64,000 nt of DNA from Streptomyces prunicolor NBRC 13075 (GCF_000367365.1 NZ_BARF01000094.1:87150-151149), one strand, 5' to 3'; shown: positions 51,956-61,557, counted from the stretch's first letter. Numbers and translations are program-made. Notes: generated by a model not told the origin, from the letters alone.

Positions 51956-52650
51956 TCAGTACGCAGGGAACGCCCAGCCTCCCGGGTAGAACGGCTCCCG
52001 GTCCGCGCGGAACGCCGTCGTCGCCCGGGACAGGGCTCCGGCTCGCAACTCCTCGACGAGACCGGCCCCGGCGAGGGACGCGAGCGTGGTGCCGCCGAGG
52101 AAGGCCGCTCCGAGTTCGGCAACCGGTAACGGCCCGTGTTCCAGGGGCAGAAGGCGTCCTCGATGTCGAGGACGAGATCCAGTGTGCCCGCGTAACGCCG
52201 TGCCTCCAGCGCTCGGTCGACGTCGATCAGTCGCACCCAGAGGCGATCGACCGGCGTCGACCGCGCGGCACGCGGATCGGTCAGCAGGTGCGCCGGCGGC
52301 TCGTCCACCGCCCCCTCGTACTCGATCCAGGAGACCAGGTCGATACCGGCGAGGAAGCGCCACAGGGCGGGCGTACGCCTGCCGGGAGGCGGTCGCCAAC
52401 TCCGACGGACCCGTATCGCGTTCCCGCCGCCTCCTGATGCGTCCTGCTTGATCCGGTAGAGGGCGTATCCCGTCGTCCGGCCGTCCGCGTCGTGGTGAAG
52501 CGCGAAACGCGACGCGCTCGCGCCTCCGCGTTCCTGGAGTCGGATGGTTCCGTCGCCGAAGTCGGTTCCGGGACGGAAGCGGACAGCGCGCTTGTCGCAG
52601 CGGAGGCGTGCTCCCTGGGTGGCCGTGCGGAGGAGGTAGGGATCATCCAC
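51956..52650 (-). pseudogene. Eis-like GNAT acetyltransferase remnant
   Basis: A C-terminal part of an Eis/GNAT acetyltransferase (the enhanced intracellular survival family, including aminoglycoside acetyltransferases) is split across two frames. The upstream frame reads GYALYRIKQD, FLAGIDLVSWIEYEGAVDEP and FCPWNTGRYRLP. The downstream frame starts LPVAELGAAFLGGTTLASLAG and ends TAFRADREPFYPGGWAFPAY. The two meet at about 52125-52115 with a frame change and a deletion of roughly 35 residues. The N-terminal acetyl-CoA domain is absent. It cannot yield an active enzyme. Confidence 0.78.
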
Positions 52651-52825
52651 GGCGCCTGTTTAGCCGACAGCGCCACAGGACGCGATCGAATTGCAGCCGC
52701 CCCCTCGCAGGCGCCACGCCCGCCCGACAAGCGGCCGACACCCTGGATTCACCTCGCCGTCGAGCACCGTTCCTCATGACGCCCAACCCTGGCCGCTGTC
52801 AGCGAACTTGTCCTCAGGAGGCCCG

Positions 52826-54172
52826 ATGTCCCCGCACGACCTCGTCCGACGCCGCGTCCGTCGTCCCGTCGCGGTGGGTGTGCCGCTCGCCGTGGTGGTC
52901 ACCCTCGTGGCGGCCGGTACGGCCGTGGGAGCCCCCGCGAAGGCCGAGGCCGCCCATGTCACGCGGACGGCGACGCTCGGCGACATTCCGCTCGGCGCGT
53001 TCAGCAACGCGCTGCTGCCCGGGACGGTGGGCAACGACCGGGGAGTGGACCTCGGCGGTATCGGCAGCGATATCTACCCGGCCGGCCGCAAGGGCGAGTT
53101 CTGGACGATCACCGACCGCGGGCCCAACAGCCAGATCAAGGTCGGCGGGACGAAGCGCCGTACGTTCCCCGTGCCCGGTTTCGACCCGGCGATCGTGAAG
53201 ATCCGTGTATCCGGAGACACGGTGAAGGTCCTGGACGCCATCCCGATCACCACGTCCTCCGGGAAGGCCGTCACCGGGCTGTCGAACCAGCAAGGGCGCG
53301 ACGAGGCGCCGTACTCCTACGATGCGCAGACGGCGCTGTCGTACAACCCGAACGGGCTGGACACAGAAGGCATCGTGCGCGCCGGGGACGGATCCTTCTG
53401 GCTCGTCGACGAGTACGGGCCCTCCCTGGTGCATGTCTCCGCGCGCGGGAAGGTGCTCACGCGGTACGTGCCCAAGGGGCTGCATCTGACCGGTACCGAC
53501 TACCCCGTGGTGGAGGCGCTGCCGTCCGTCCTGCTGCACCGGAAGACCAACCGCGGTTTCGAGGGGCTCGCCCAACTGCCCGGCGGTGACCTGGTGATGG
53601 CCCTCCAGAGCCCGCTGTCGCTGCCGGACGGGGACGCCGGGGACGCGTCGCTCAACACCCGCCTGCTGCGTTTCTCGACGAAGAAGAAGGCGGTCACGGC
53701 GGAGTACGCGTACCGCTTCGACCCGGTGAACGTGGTCGACCCCAGCGAGGACGACACCTCCGAGCTCAAGATCTCCTCGGTGGTCGCCGTGGGCGACGAC
53801 CGACTGCTCGTCGAGGAGCGCACCGACAAGGCGGCCCGGCTCCAACTGGTCCAGCTGGGGCGCAAGTCGAACATCCTCGGTGGTCGCTACGACGACGACA
53901 CGACGTCCCCGTCGCTGGAGCAGCTCGACGACCCGGCCGCCGCGGGTGTCCCGGTGCTGGCCAAGAAGCTGATCGTCGACCTGGGGACCGTCTCCGGGGT
54001 GCCGCAGAAGATCGAGGGCATCGCGCGCGTGGATCACGACACGCTCGCCCTGATCAATGACAACGACTTCGGGATGACGGACGGCGCGGGCGCGTTCGAC
54101 GCGCAGGGGCGGTTGGTCGACAGCGGCATCGAGACGACTGTGGTGTACCTGAAGCTGCCGCACGGCATCTGA
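52826..54172 (+). CDS. Secreted esterase-like phytase-family protein
   Basis: A 448-residue exported protein. The N-terminus (RRPVAVGVPLAVVVTLVAAGTAVGA) is a signal, ending near residue 35. The mature part is the beta-propeller 'esterase-like activity of phytase' domain with GGIGSDIYPAGRKGEFWTIT, GLDTEGIVRAGDGSFWLVDE, RGFEGLAQLPGGDLVMA and IEGIARVDHDTLALINDND. Many such proteins have phosphatase or phosphodiesterase activity; the substrate is unknown. ATG 52826 has AGGAGG 5 bases upstream. Confidence 0.88.
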   Translation: MSPHDLVRRRVRRPVAVGVPLAVVVTLVAAGTAVGAPAKAEAAHVTRTATLGDIPLGAFSNALLPGTVGNDRGVDLGGIGSDIYPAGRKGEFWTITDRGPNSQIKVGGTKRRTFPVPGFDPAIVKIRVSGDTVKVLDAIPITTSSGKAVTGLSNQQGRDEAPYSYDAQTALSYNPNGLDTEGIVRAGDGSFWLVDEYGPSLVHVSARGKVLTRYVPKGLHLTGTDYPVVEALPSVLLHRKTNRGFEGLAQLPGGDLVMALQSPLSLPDGDAGDASLNTRLLRFSTKKKAVTAEYAYRFDPVNVVDPSEDDTSELKISSVVAVGDDRLLVEERTDKAARLQLVQLGRKSNILGGRYDDDTTSPSLEQLDDPAAAGVPVLAKKLIVDLGTVSGVPQKIEGIARVDHDTLALINDNDFGMTDGAGAFDAQGRLVDSGIETTVVYLKLPHGI

Positions 54173-54195
54173 GTCCGCGTCGACTCCTGTGGCAG

Positions 54196-54651
54196 TCAGC
54201 CGAACAGGGACGGGAGCAGGGATTCGATGTCGCTGGGAACCTCGCTCGGCAGCTCCGAGGGGAAGTTCGACGGCAGCGCGGTCGGGAGCTTGGTCGGCAG
54301 GCTGGTGGGGAGTTTCGTCGGGAGGGTGAGGGACGGGCTGCGGCTCGTGCTCGCACTGGTCTCGGCGGGCGCCTTCTTGTCCGGTGAGTCATGTCCCCCG
54401 GAGGCCATCAGCACGACGGCTACGACGGCCCCGGCTGCCACGATCACGGCTAGCAGGATGAACAGCGGACGGGGGCGCCTGCGGGGAGGCGGTCCGTAGT
54501 CCCCGTAGTCACCTCCTGATCCGTGCCCGAAGTCTTCGGGAGGTGGTCCGAAGCCGCCTCCCTGAGGCGGGGTGGCGTCCGGTGGCCCGGGCGGTCGAGG
54601 CGGTACGGGCGGCATGGCCATACCGTCAAGGGTCGCCTTCGTGGAGGTCAT
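54196..54651 (-). CDS. Pro-rich single-pass membrane protein
   Basis: A protein of about 151 residues. A Pro/Gly-rich cytoplasmic half (PPVPPRPPGPPDATPPQGGG) is followed by a single membrane helix (LFILLAVIVAAGAVVAVVLMA) and an extracellular Ser/Thr/Pro tail with repeats of LPTKLPTSLPTKLPTALPS. No enzymatic motif is present. ATG 54651 has GGGGG 8 bases upstream; ATG 54687 (MSPYQPPRGG) is an alternative without a ribosome site. Confidence 0.65.
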   Translation of the reverse strand: MTSTKATLDGMAMPPVPPRPPGPPDATPPQGGGFGPPPEDFGHGSGGDYGDYGPPPRRRPRPLFILLAVIVAAGAVVAVVLMASGGHDSPDKKAPAETSASTSRSPSLTLPTKLPTSLPTKLPTALPSNFPSELPSEVPSDIESLLPSLFG

Positions 54652-54789
54652 GGCGCGACCCCCGCGCGGTGGTTGATACGGGCTCATGCCATGGATCGCA
54701 TGATTCCGGAGCATTCCGCGCGGGGGTCGGTCACGATCGACAACTCACGGACACCGACGGGCTCGTGAGTGACGCACGCGTGCGTGCGG

Positions 54790-55956
54790 TCAGCCGCGTG
54801 CTCCCAGGAGGTGGTCCATGGCGAGCTGGTCGAGCTGCTCGAAGGCCATCCCGCGCTGGGCGGCCGCCTCGATGTCGAAGTCCTCGAAGGCCGAGCGGTC
54901 CGCGAGCAGCGACTTGAGGCCGTCCGCCGCGGTCTGCTGCGCCAGCTCGTCCAGACGCGAGGCGCGCAGCGCCTCCTGGACCACCGGGTCGGCGCGGAAC
55001 GCGGCCGAACGCTCCTTGAGGATCAGGTAGTTGCGCATGCAGCCGGCCGCCGACGCCCACACGCCGTCGAGGTCCTCGGTGCGCGGCGGCTTGAAGTCGA
55101 AGTGCTTCGGGCCGGCGTAACCGGCGCTCTCCAGGAGGTCGACCAGCCAGAAGGCGGCACGCAGGTCGCCGTTGCCGAAGCGCAGGTCCTGGTCGTACTT
55201 GATACCGGACTGGCCGTTGAGGTCGATGTGGAAGAGCTTGCCCGCCCACAGTGCCTGGGCGATGCCGTGCGGGAAGTTGAGCCCGGCCATCTGCTCGTGG
55301 CCGACCTCGGGGTTGACGCCGTAGAGCTCCGGGCGCTCCAGGCGCTCGATGAACGCCAGGGCGTGGCCGACGGTGGGGAGCAGGATGTCGCCACGGGGCT
55401 CGTTCGGCTTGGGCTCGATCGCGAACTTGATGCTGTAGCCCTGGTCGGTGACGTACTCGCCGAGGAGGTCGAAGGCCTCCTTCATGCGGTCGAGAGCGAC
55501 GCGTACATCCTTGGCGGCGCCGGACTCGGCGCCCTCGCGGCCGCCCCAGGCGACGTAGGTCTCAGCGCCGAGTTCGACCGCGAGGTCGATGTTGCGGATC
55601 GTCTTGCGCAGGGCGTAGCGGCGCACGTCACGGTCGTTGGCGGTGAACGCGCCGTCCTTGAAGACCGGGTGCGTGAAGAGGTTCGTGGTCGCCATCGGCA
55701 CCTTCATGCCGGTCGCGTCGAGGGCCTCGCGGAAGCGCTTGATGTGCGCCTCGCGCTCGGTGTCCGAGGACCCGAAGGGGATCAGGTCGTCGTCGTGGAA
55801 GGTCACACCGTGGGCGCCGAGCTCGGACAGGCGCTGCACCGTCTCGACCGGGTCGAGGGCACGGCGGGTGGCGTCGCCGAACGGGTCCCTTCCCTGCCAG
55901 CCGACGGTCCAAAGGCCGAAGGTGAACCTGTCCTCGGGGGTGGGCTGGTAGTTCAT
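54790..55956 (-). CDS. xylA: Xylose isomerase
   Basis: A 388-residue TIM-barrel enzyme converting D-xylose to D-xylulose (also glucose to fructose). Active-site residues are present: His54 and Asp57 in VTFHDDDL, the pair Glu/Lys in FAIEPKPNEPRGD, and HIDLNGQSG, KYDQDLRFG. Two metal sites (Mg2+ or Mn2+) are complete. Length and lack of an N-terminal extension place it in class I with the Streptomyces glucose isomerases. ATG 55956 follows AAGGAG. It is divergent from xylB with a palindromic site between. Confidence 0.97.
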   Translation of the reverse strand: MNYQPTPEDRFTFGLWTVGWQGRDPFGDATRRALDPVETVQRLSELGAHGVTFHDDDLIPFGSSDTEREAHIKRFREALDATGMKVPMATTNLFTHPVFKDGAFTANDRDVRRYALRKTIRNIDLAVELGAETYVAWGGREGAESGAAKDVRVALDRMKEAFDLLGEYVTDQGYSIKFAIEPKPNEPRGDILLPTVGHALAFIERLERPELYGVNPEVGHEQMAGLNFPHGIAQALWAGKLFHIDLNGQSGIKYDQDLRFGNGDLRAAFWLVDLLESAGYAGPKHFDFKPPRTEDLDGVWASAAGCMRNYLILKERSAAFRADPVVQEALRASRLDELAQQTAADGLKSLLADRSAFEDFDIEAAAQRGMAFEQLDQLAMDHLLGARG

Positions 55957-56003
55957 GACGCGGCTCCTTGTTGCTTCGCTGCGACTATTTCGTCATGGCG
56001 GTT

Positions 56004-56015
56004 TACAAATTAGTA
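56004..56015. promoter_or_regulatory. Xyl operator candidate between xylA and xylB
   Basis: TACAAATTAGTA, a 12-bp imperfect palindrome (10 of 12 symmetric), is AT-rich against the background and lies 48 bases before xylA and 128 bases before xylB. A ROK repressor encoded downstream is the expected ligand. Confidence 0.5.
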
Positions 56016-56142
56016 TGCACACGCAGCTCTGGGAAGGGACAAGGTGTCCCTGAAGGAGTGGGGTACGGGTCACCGCACCCGGACAGCCTTGAAAACACCA
56101 GGTCAGAGCCCGCAGAGCCGCGGAAAAAACAGGGAGAGCCCG

Positions 56143-57588
56143 ATGTCAGCAGCCGAGGGTCCGCTCGTCGTCGGCGTGGACACGTCCACCCAGTCCACGA
56201 AGGCGCTGGTCGTCGATGTGTCCACCGGCCGGATCGTCGCGAGCGGTCAAGCGCCGCACACCGTCTCCTCGGGGGCGGGCCGCGAGAGCGATCCCCGCCA
56301 GTGGTGGGACGCCCTGTGCGAGGCACTGCGCCAGTGCGGGGACGCGGCCCACGAGGCGGCGGCCGTGTCGATCGGCGGCCAGCAGCACGGCCTGGTCACC
56401 CTGGACGCCCAGGGCGAGCCGGTGCGCCCGGCGCTGCTGTGGAACGACGTGCGCTCCGCGCCGCAGGCCCGCCGTCTGATCGAGGAACTGGGCGGCCCGA
56501 AGGCCTGGGCGGAGCGCACCGGCAGCGTGCCCGGCGCCTCCTTCACGGTCACGAAGTGGGCCTGGCTCGCCGAGCACGAGCCGGAGTCGGTGCGCGCAAC
56601 GGCGGCCGTACGTCTCCCCCACGACTACCTCACCGAGCGGCTCACCGGACAGGGCACGACCGACCGGGGCGATGCCTCCGGCACCGGCTGGTGGGCGTCC
56701 GGAACCGAGTCGTACGACGAGGAGATCCTCCGGCATGTCGGGCTCGACCCGGCGCTGCTGCCCCGGGTGGTGCGGCCGGGCGAGGTGGCCGGAACAGTGC
56801 GCGACGGCCACGACCTGCCGTTCTCCAAGGGCACGTTGGTCGCCCCCGGCACCGGCGACAACGCGGCCGCCGCGCTGGGTCTCGGGCTGCGCCCCGGCGT
56901 CCCCGTGCTCAGCCTCGGCACGTCGGGCACCGTGTACGCGGTGTCGAAGCACCGCCCCGCGGACCCCTCCGGCACGGTCGCGGGCTTCGCCGACGCGCAC
57001 GGCGACTGGCTGCCCCTGGCCTGCACCCTGAACTGCACGCTCGCCGTCGACCGGGTCGCGGCCCTGCTGGGCCTGGACCGGGAAGCCGTGGAACCCGGCA
57101 CGTCGGTCACGCTGCTGCCCTACCTGGACGGCGAGCGCACCCCGAACCTCCCCAACGCCTCGGGCCTGCTGCACGGCCTGCGCCACGACACCACCGGCGG
57201 CCAGCTCCTCCAGGCCGCCTACGACGGTGCCGTGCACGCCCTGCTGGGCGCGCTCGACCTGGTCCTCGACGAGGACGCCGACCGCACCACGCCCCTGCTG
57301 CTGATCGGCGGTGGCGCCCGGGGCACGGCCTGGCAGGAGACCGTACGGCGGCTGTCGGGACGTCCGGTCCAGGTGCCCGAGGCGAAGGAGCTGGTCGCGC
57401 TCGGTGCCGCCGCGCAGGCCGCGGGGCTGCTGACCGGCGAGGATCCGGCCGCGGTGGCCCGGCGTTGGAACACGGCCGCCGGGCCGGTGCTGGACGCCGT
57501 GGAGCGCGACGAGGCGACGCTGGCCAGGATCTCCGGGGTACTCTCCGACGCGGCTCCGCTGCTCGAACGGGGGCCGGAAGCCCGTTGA
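56143..57588 (+). CDS. xylB: Xylulokinase
   Basis: A 481-residue FGGY kinase that phosphorylates D-xylulose to xylulose 5-phosphate for the pentose phosphate pathway. Motifs: the N-terminal phosphate loop VGVDTSTQSTKALVVD, GGQQHGLVTLDAQGE, the catalytic DYLTERLTG/GDASGTGWW region, and C-terminal LLIGGGARGTAWQETV. The start ATG 56143 has GGGAGAG upstream. It is transcribed opposite to xylA, and its stop lies 28 bases before the ROK regulator. Confidence 0.95.
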   Translation: MSAAEGPLVVGVDTSTQSTKALVVDVSTGRIVASGQAPHTVSSGAGRESDPRQWWDALCEALRQCGDAAHEAAAVSIGGQQHGLVTLDAQGEPVRPALLWNDVRSAPQARRLIEELGGPKAWAERTGSVPGASFTVTKWAWLAEHEPESVRATAAVRLPHDYLTERLTGQGTTDRGDASGTGWWASGTESYDEEILRHVGLDPALLPRVVRPGEVAGTVRDGHDLPFSKGTLVAPGTGDNAAAALGLGLRPGVPVLSLGTSGTVYAVSKHRPADPSGTVAGFADAHGDWLPLACTLNCTLAVDRVAALLGLDREAVEPGTSVTLLPYLDGERTPNLPNASGLLHGLRHDTTGGQLLQAAYDGAVHALLGALDLVLDEDADRTTPLLLIGGGARGTAWQETVRRLSGRPVQVPEAKELVALGAAAQAAGLLTGEDPAAVARRWNTAAGPVLDAVERDEATLARISGVLSDAAPLLERGPEAR

Positions 57589-57616
57589 CGCACACCGACC
57601 GAGGACTGACGGAGGC

Positions 57617-58873
57617 ATGACCGCACCGCTGCACGAGGCGCACCCCGCCGGGTCCGGGCGTGCCCTGCCCGACACCCAGCAGGGCATGCGCCGGCGCAAC
57701 CTCGCGCGCGTGATGCACACGGTCAGCGCCGAGGGCCCGCTCTCGCGCGCGGCCGTGGCCTCGCGCATCGGGCTGACCCGTGCGGCGGTGTCGACACTGG
57801 TGGACGAGCTGATCCGGTCGGGGCTGCTCGAAGAGCTGGGCCCCGAGCGGCCCGGCCGGGTGGGCCGCCCCGGATCGGCGCTCGCCGTCAGCGGGCGCGG
57901 TCCGGCCGGGATCGGCGCGGAGATCGGCGTCGACCATCTCGCGGTCTGCGCGGTCGATCTGCGCGGCGAGATACGCGCCCGTGCCGTACGGCACTGCGTG
58001 AACCGCGGCCGCTCCCCCGAGCCGGTGCTCGCGGAACTCACCGCGCTGGTACGGCAGGTCGTCGCCGAGGCGGACGCGGAGGGCCTGTGGCCGGCCGGGC
58101 TCGCGGTCGCCGTGCCCGGTCTGGTGGCCCGCGACGGCCGGACGGTCGTCCGCGCCCCGAACCTCGACTGGCACGACACGGATCTCGGCACCCTGCTGCC
58201 CGCCGAACTCCCGCCCACTGTGGACAACGAGGCCAACTTCGGCGGGCTCGCCGAACTCTGGCTGGGCGACACCACTCCGCGCGACTTCCTGCATGTGTCG
58301 GCCGAGATCGGCATCGGCGCCGCGGTCGTCGTCGACGGGGGGCTGCTGCGCGGAACAAGGGGATTCGCGGGCGAGTTGGGGCATGTTCCGGTGCGTCCGG
58401 ACGGGCCGGAGTGCGCGTGCGGCGGGCGTGGATGCCTCGAACAGTACGCGGGCGAGGAGGCCGTGCTGCGTGCCGCCGGTCTCGAGCCCGGCGCGGACCG
58501 GGTCGGTCTGCTCGCGACGCGCGCCGCCGACGGCGACGAGGCGGTACGGGGTGCCCTGCACGACGCCGGTACGGCGCTGGGCATCGCGCTCACGGGCGCG
58601 GTCAACCTGCTCGATCCGCAGCTGGTGGTGCTGGGCGGCGCGCTGTCCGGGCTCGCGCCCTGGCTACTGCCGGCGCTGGAGGCCGAGTTGGCTCGGCGCA
58701 CGGCGGGGCCCGCCTGTCCGGTGTCCGTGTCGCGGCTGGGGCCCGAGGGTCCCCTGCTGGGGGCCGCGCACTCGGTGGTGCGGGCCGTCCTCGACGATCC
58801 GGCGGCGGTGGCCGAACGGGCTGGGGAAATCGTGGCCGGCCGAGCTGGGGACATCGCGGCCGAACAGGCCTGA
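57617..58873 (+). CDS. xylR: ROK-family transcriptional regulator of xylose use
   Basis: A 418-residue repressor/kinase-fold protein. The N-terminal winged helix is SRAAVASRIGLTRAAVSTLVDEL (near residues 45-65). The ROK sugar-kinase domain carries ELGHVPVRPDG and the zinc-binding CACGGRGCLEQYA. It likely represses xylA and xylB in the absence of xylose. ATG 57617 has GGAGG 2 bases before it. Co-transcription with xylB is likely from the 28-base gap. The name is a functional guess from context. Confidence 0.88.
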   Translation: MTAPLHEAHPAGSGRALPDTQQGMRRRNLARVMHTVSAEGPLSRAAVASRIGLTRAAVSTLVDELIRSGLLEELGPERPGRVGRPGSALAVSGRGPAGIGAEIGVDHLAVCAVDLRGEIRARAVRHCVNRGRSPEPVLAELTALVRQVVAEADAEGLWPAGLAVAVPGLVARDGRTVVRAPNLDWHDTDLGTLLPAELPPTVDNEANFGGLAELWLGDTTPRDFLHVSAEIGIGAAVVVDGGLLRGTRGFAGELGHVPVRPDGPECACGGRGCLEQYAGEEAVLRAAGLEPGADRVGLLATRAADGDEAVRGALHDAGTALGIALTGAVNLLDPQLVVLGGALSGLAPWLLPALEAELARRTAGPACPVSVSRLGPEGPLLGAAHSVVRAVLDDPAAVAERAGEIVAGRAGDIAAEQA

Positions 58874-58907
58874 AACACGGCCGAGTTCGCCCGTCCGAGT
58901 GATCGAG

Positions 58908-58916
58908 TTATCCACA
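58908..58916 (+). promoter_or_regulatory. Isolated DnaA-box match
   Basis: TTATCCACA, a perfect match to the 9-mer consensus, lies in the 189-base gap between xylR and the permease gene. It is a single box. Confidence 0.35.
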
Positions 58917-59062
58917 GTTCCGCCGTCGTCCACGGAAGCACGGCACGCCCTACTGCCCAACCCGCAAGCGCCGTACCGTGATTCACGCGAGGCGCAGCCG
59001 CCGTGTCGTGACGACGGTGTGCGGGTGTGAGTGCAGACGCGGGTGGACGAGGGGGGATTCAC

Positions 59063-60547
59063 GTGTCGGGGGAGACAGTTCAGGGGCTGCGGCGGGATGC
59101 CGTCGGGCTGCGTGAGGTGCTGTTTCAAAGTGTCACGGCAATGGCGCCGGCGGCCGCGGTCGCCGCGTCGATCCCGTCGGGCGCGGCCTTCGCGGGCGGC
59201 AGTCTGCCGCTGTCGGTGCTGATCGCGCTGGTGGCCTGCCTGTTCACCGCGTCCTGCGTGGCCGAGTTGGCGCGGGAGTTGCCCGCCGCCGGCTCGGTGG
59301 CCACCTATGCGGCGCAGGGACTGCATCCGGCCGTCGGCTTCCTGGTCGGCTGGGGATATGTCTTCGTGGAGGCACTGGTCCCGCCGTTGCTGCTCCTCCA
59401 ACTGGGCTTCACCACGGCGGGCACCCTGCACCAGGAGTGGTCCTCATATCCGGAGAGCCTGTGGTGGCCGTGGGCGCTCGCGGGTGCCGCCATCATCGCG
59501 GCTGCGGGCTGGTTCGGCGCGCGTGCCTCGGCCCGCTTCGGCACGGTCCTCGGGGTCTTCGAGATCGTCGTCTTCCTGGTATTCGCCGTCTGGCTGATCG
59601 TCAAGGCAGGTGGGGACAACACCCTCTCGGTGTTCGGTACTTCGCACACCGGCAAGGACTACTCGGGGCTCGGCGGAGTCTTCGCCGGCTCGGTCTACAC
59701 GGTGCTCGCGTTCGCCGGATTCGAGGCCGCCGCACCGCTCGCCGAGGAGACACGGGACCCGCGCCGGACGATGCACCGCGCGGTGCTCGGCGCGGCCCTC
59801 GGGATCGGCCTGTTCTACGTGCTGACGACCTACGCCATGACGGTGTACTTCGGGCCCGACCGCTTCAGCGGATTCGGCGCCTCCGGAGCCGCGTCCTGGG
59901 AGGGAGTGGCACGCGCGTCGTTCGGGCTCTTCTGGGTGCTGGTGTTCCTGGCCGTGGTCAACTCGACGATCGCCAACGCCAACGCGTGCGCCACCGTCTC
60001 GACCCGCACCGCCTTCGCCCTGGCCCGCATCCGGGTACTCCCCCGCGTCCTCGCCACCCTGCACCCACGCCACCGCTCTCCCGTCGCCGGAATCGCCGTG
60101 CAGACCGGAGTCGCGGTGGGAGCCGTACTGGGCCTCGGCTTCGGCTACGACCCGGTGACCGCGTTCCTCCTCCTGGCCACGGTGATCGTCACGGTCGTCA
60201 TCGCCGTCTACATCGTCGTGAACCTGGCCTGCGCGGGCTACTTCCTGCGCCGCAGACGCGAGTTGCTCAAGCCGGTACGGCACCTGCTGGTCCCCCTCCT
60301 CGGGATCGTCGCGTTCGTCCCCGCCCTGCTCACCGCGGCAGGCCTCCCGGCCTTCGACTTCGTGACCGAACTGACCGCTCCCGTGTCCTACGCCGGTCCG
60401 GTCGTCGGCATCTGGATGGCGGCCGGGGTCGTGGTCCTGCTCGTTCTGCTACGACGGCACCCCGAGCGAATAGCCGAAACCGCACGTGTCCATCTCGACG
60501 AAACCGCCTCCACCGGTCATCCGCAGAACGGAGCAGTACAGCCATGA
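59063..60547 (+). CDS. APC-superfamily amino acid/amide permease
   Basis: A 494-residue transporter with about 12 transmembrane helices. The first is AVGLREVLFQSVTAMAPAAA, with the APC consensus motif near MAPAAAVAASIPSGAAFAGG, and later AFAGFEAAAPLAEETRDPRRTM matches the conserved loop GFEA...E-E-x-x-P. GTG 59063 is chosen because GAGGGGGG lies 6 bases upstream; GTG 59027 is also in frame. Its stop overlaps the start of the amidase gene by ATGA, so it should import the substrate of the amidase (amide or formamide type; inference). Confidence 0.85.
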   Translation: MSGETVQGLRRDAVGLREVLFQSVTAMAPAAAVAASIPSGAAFAGGSLPLSVLIALVACLFTASCVAELARELPAAGSVATYAAQGLHPAVGFLVGWGYVFVEALVPPLLLLQLGFTTAGTLHQEWSSYPESLWWPWALAGAAIIAAAGWFGARASARFGTVLGVFEIVVFLVFAVWLIVKAGGDNTLSVFGTSHTGKDYSGLGGVFAGSVYTVLAFAGFEAAAPLAEETRDPRRTMHRAVLGAALGIGLFYVLTTYAMTVYFGPDRFSGFGASGAASWEGVARASFGLFWVLVFLAVVNSTIANANACATVSTRTAFALARIRVLPRVLATLHPRHRSPVAGIAVQTGVAVGAVLGLGFGYDPVTAFLLLATVIVTVVIAVYIVVNLACAGYFLRRRRELLKPVRHLLVPLLGIVAFVPALLTAAGLPAFDFVTELTAPVSYAGPVVGIWMAAGVVVLLVLLRRHPERIAETARVHLDETASTGHPQNGAVQP

Positions 60548-61557
60548 ACGACCCCCGGATCCTGACGGTGCGACCCGAACCGGGCGAGTACGCCTGGACG
60601 TTCGGCGGCGCCCCGCCCGTGGCACGCATCGCGCCCGGCACGGTCCTCGACCTGTATACGGAGGACTGCTTCGCCGGACGGGTGCGGTCCGAGAAGGACC
60701 TGGTGTCCGAGGTGTGCGAGTTCCCGTTCCTCAACCCGCAGACCGGCCCCTTCCATGTGGAGGGCGCGGAGCGGGGCGACACGGTCGCCGTGCACTTCGT
60801 GTCGATCGAACCTGCCCGGGACTGGGCCGCCTCGACCACGGTTCCCCTCTTCGGCGCGCTCACCTCGACCCACACCACGGCGACGCTGCAGCCGCCGCTC
60901 CCGGAGACCGTCTGGATCTGGCAGCTGGACCGGACCCGCCGCACGGCGTTGTTCCGCGCGCGGGACAGTGACATCGAGGTCGAGCTGCCCCTCGACCCGA
61001 TGCACGGCACAGTGGGCGTGGCCCCCGCCAATCTCGAGGTGCGTTCGGCGCTGGTGCCCGACGCGCACGGCGGGAACATGGACACGCCCGAGATGCGGGC
61101 CGGGGTCACCTGCTACCTCGGGGTGAACGTAGAGGGCGCGCTGCTCAGCCTCGGTGACGGGCACGCCCGGCAGGGCGAGGGCGAGACCTGTGGAGTCGCC
61201 GTCGAGTGCGCGATGAACACCGTGGTGATCGTGGAGCTGCTCAAGGGGGTCGCCACACCCTGGCCGCGCATCGAGTCGGACACGCACATCATCTCGACGG
61301 GTTCGGCACGCCCGCTGGAGGACGCGTTCCGGATCTCCCAGCTCGACCTGGTGCGTTGGCTGGTGCGCGACTACGGGTTCAGCGAGCTGGACGCCTACCA
61401 GTTCGCAACTCAGGCGGTCGAGTCGCCGTTGGCCAACGTGTGCGACACCAACTACACCTGTGTGGCGAAGATCCGGAAGGAATGGCTGCCCGCGCGCGAG
61501 ACGCATCGCGGACTGCACGCGCGGCTGCGTGAGACCGCGGCGGCATTCCGGCACTGA
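60544..61557 (+). CDS. Acetamidase/formamidase family hydrolase
   Basis: A 337-residue FmdA/AmdA-type enzyme that hydrolyses short amides to acid and ammonia. Recognisable segments are NPQTGPFHVEGAERGDTVAVH, MHGTVGVAP and the metal/active-site region GVTCYLGVNVEGALLSLGDG with GEGETCGVAVECAMNTV, plus ISTGSARPLEDAFR. The catalytic His-Gly-Asp positions of the family are present. ATG 60544 overlaps the permease stop (ATGA), giving coupling. Substrate is uncertain. Confidence 0.85.
   Translation: MNDPRILTVRPEPGEYAWTFGGAPPVARIAPGTVLDLYTEDCFAGRVRSEKDLVSEVCEFPFLNPQTGPFHVEGAERGDTVAVHFVSIEPARDWAASTTVPLFGALTSTHTTATLQPPLPETVWIWQLDRTRRTALFRARDSDIEVELPLDPMHGTVGVAPANLEVRSALVPDAHGGNMDTPEMRAGVTCYLGVNVEGALLSLGDGHARQGEGETCGVAVECAMNTVVIVELLKGVATPWPRIESDTHIISTGSARPLEDAFRISQLDLVRWLVRDYGFSELDAYQFATQAVESPLANVCDTNYTCVAKIRKEWLPARETHRGLHARLRETAAAFRH

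Noticed and set aside
56146..58986. Minus-strand open frame opposite xylB and the ROK gene
   Set aside because: Shadow of two well-defined genes; Arg/Pro/Ala-rich composition with no fold.
59027..59062. GTG 59027 as start of the APC permease
   Set aside because: GTG 59063 has a far better ribosome site and the conserved part begins after it.
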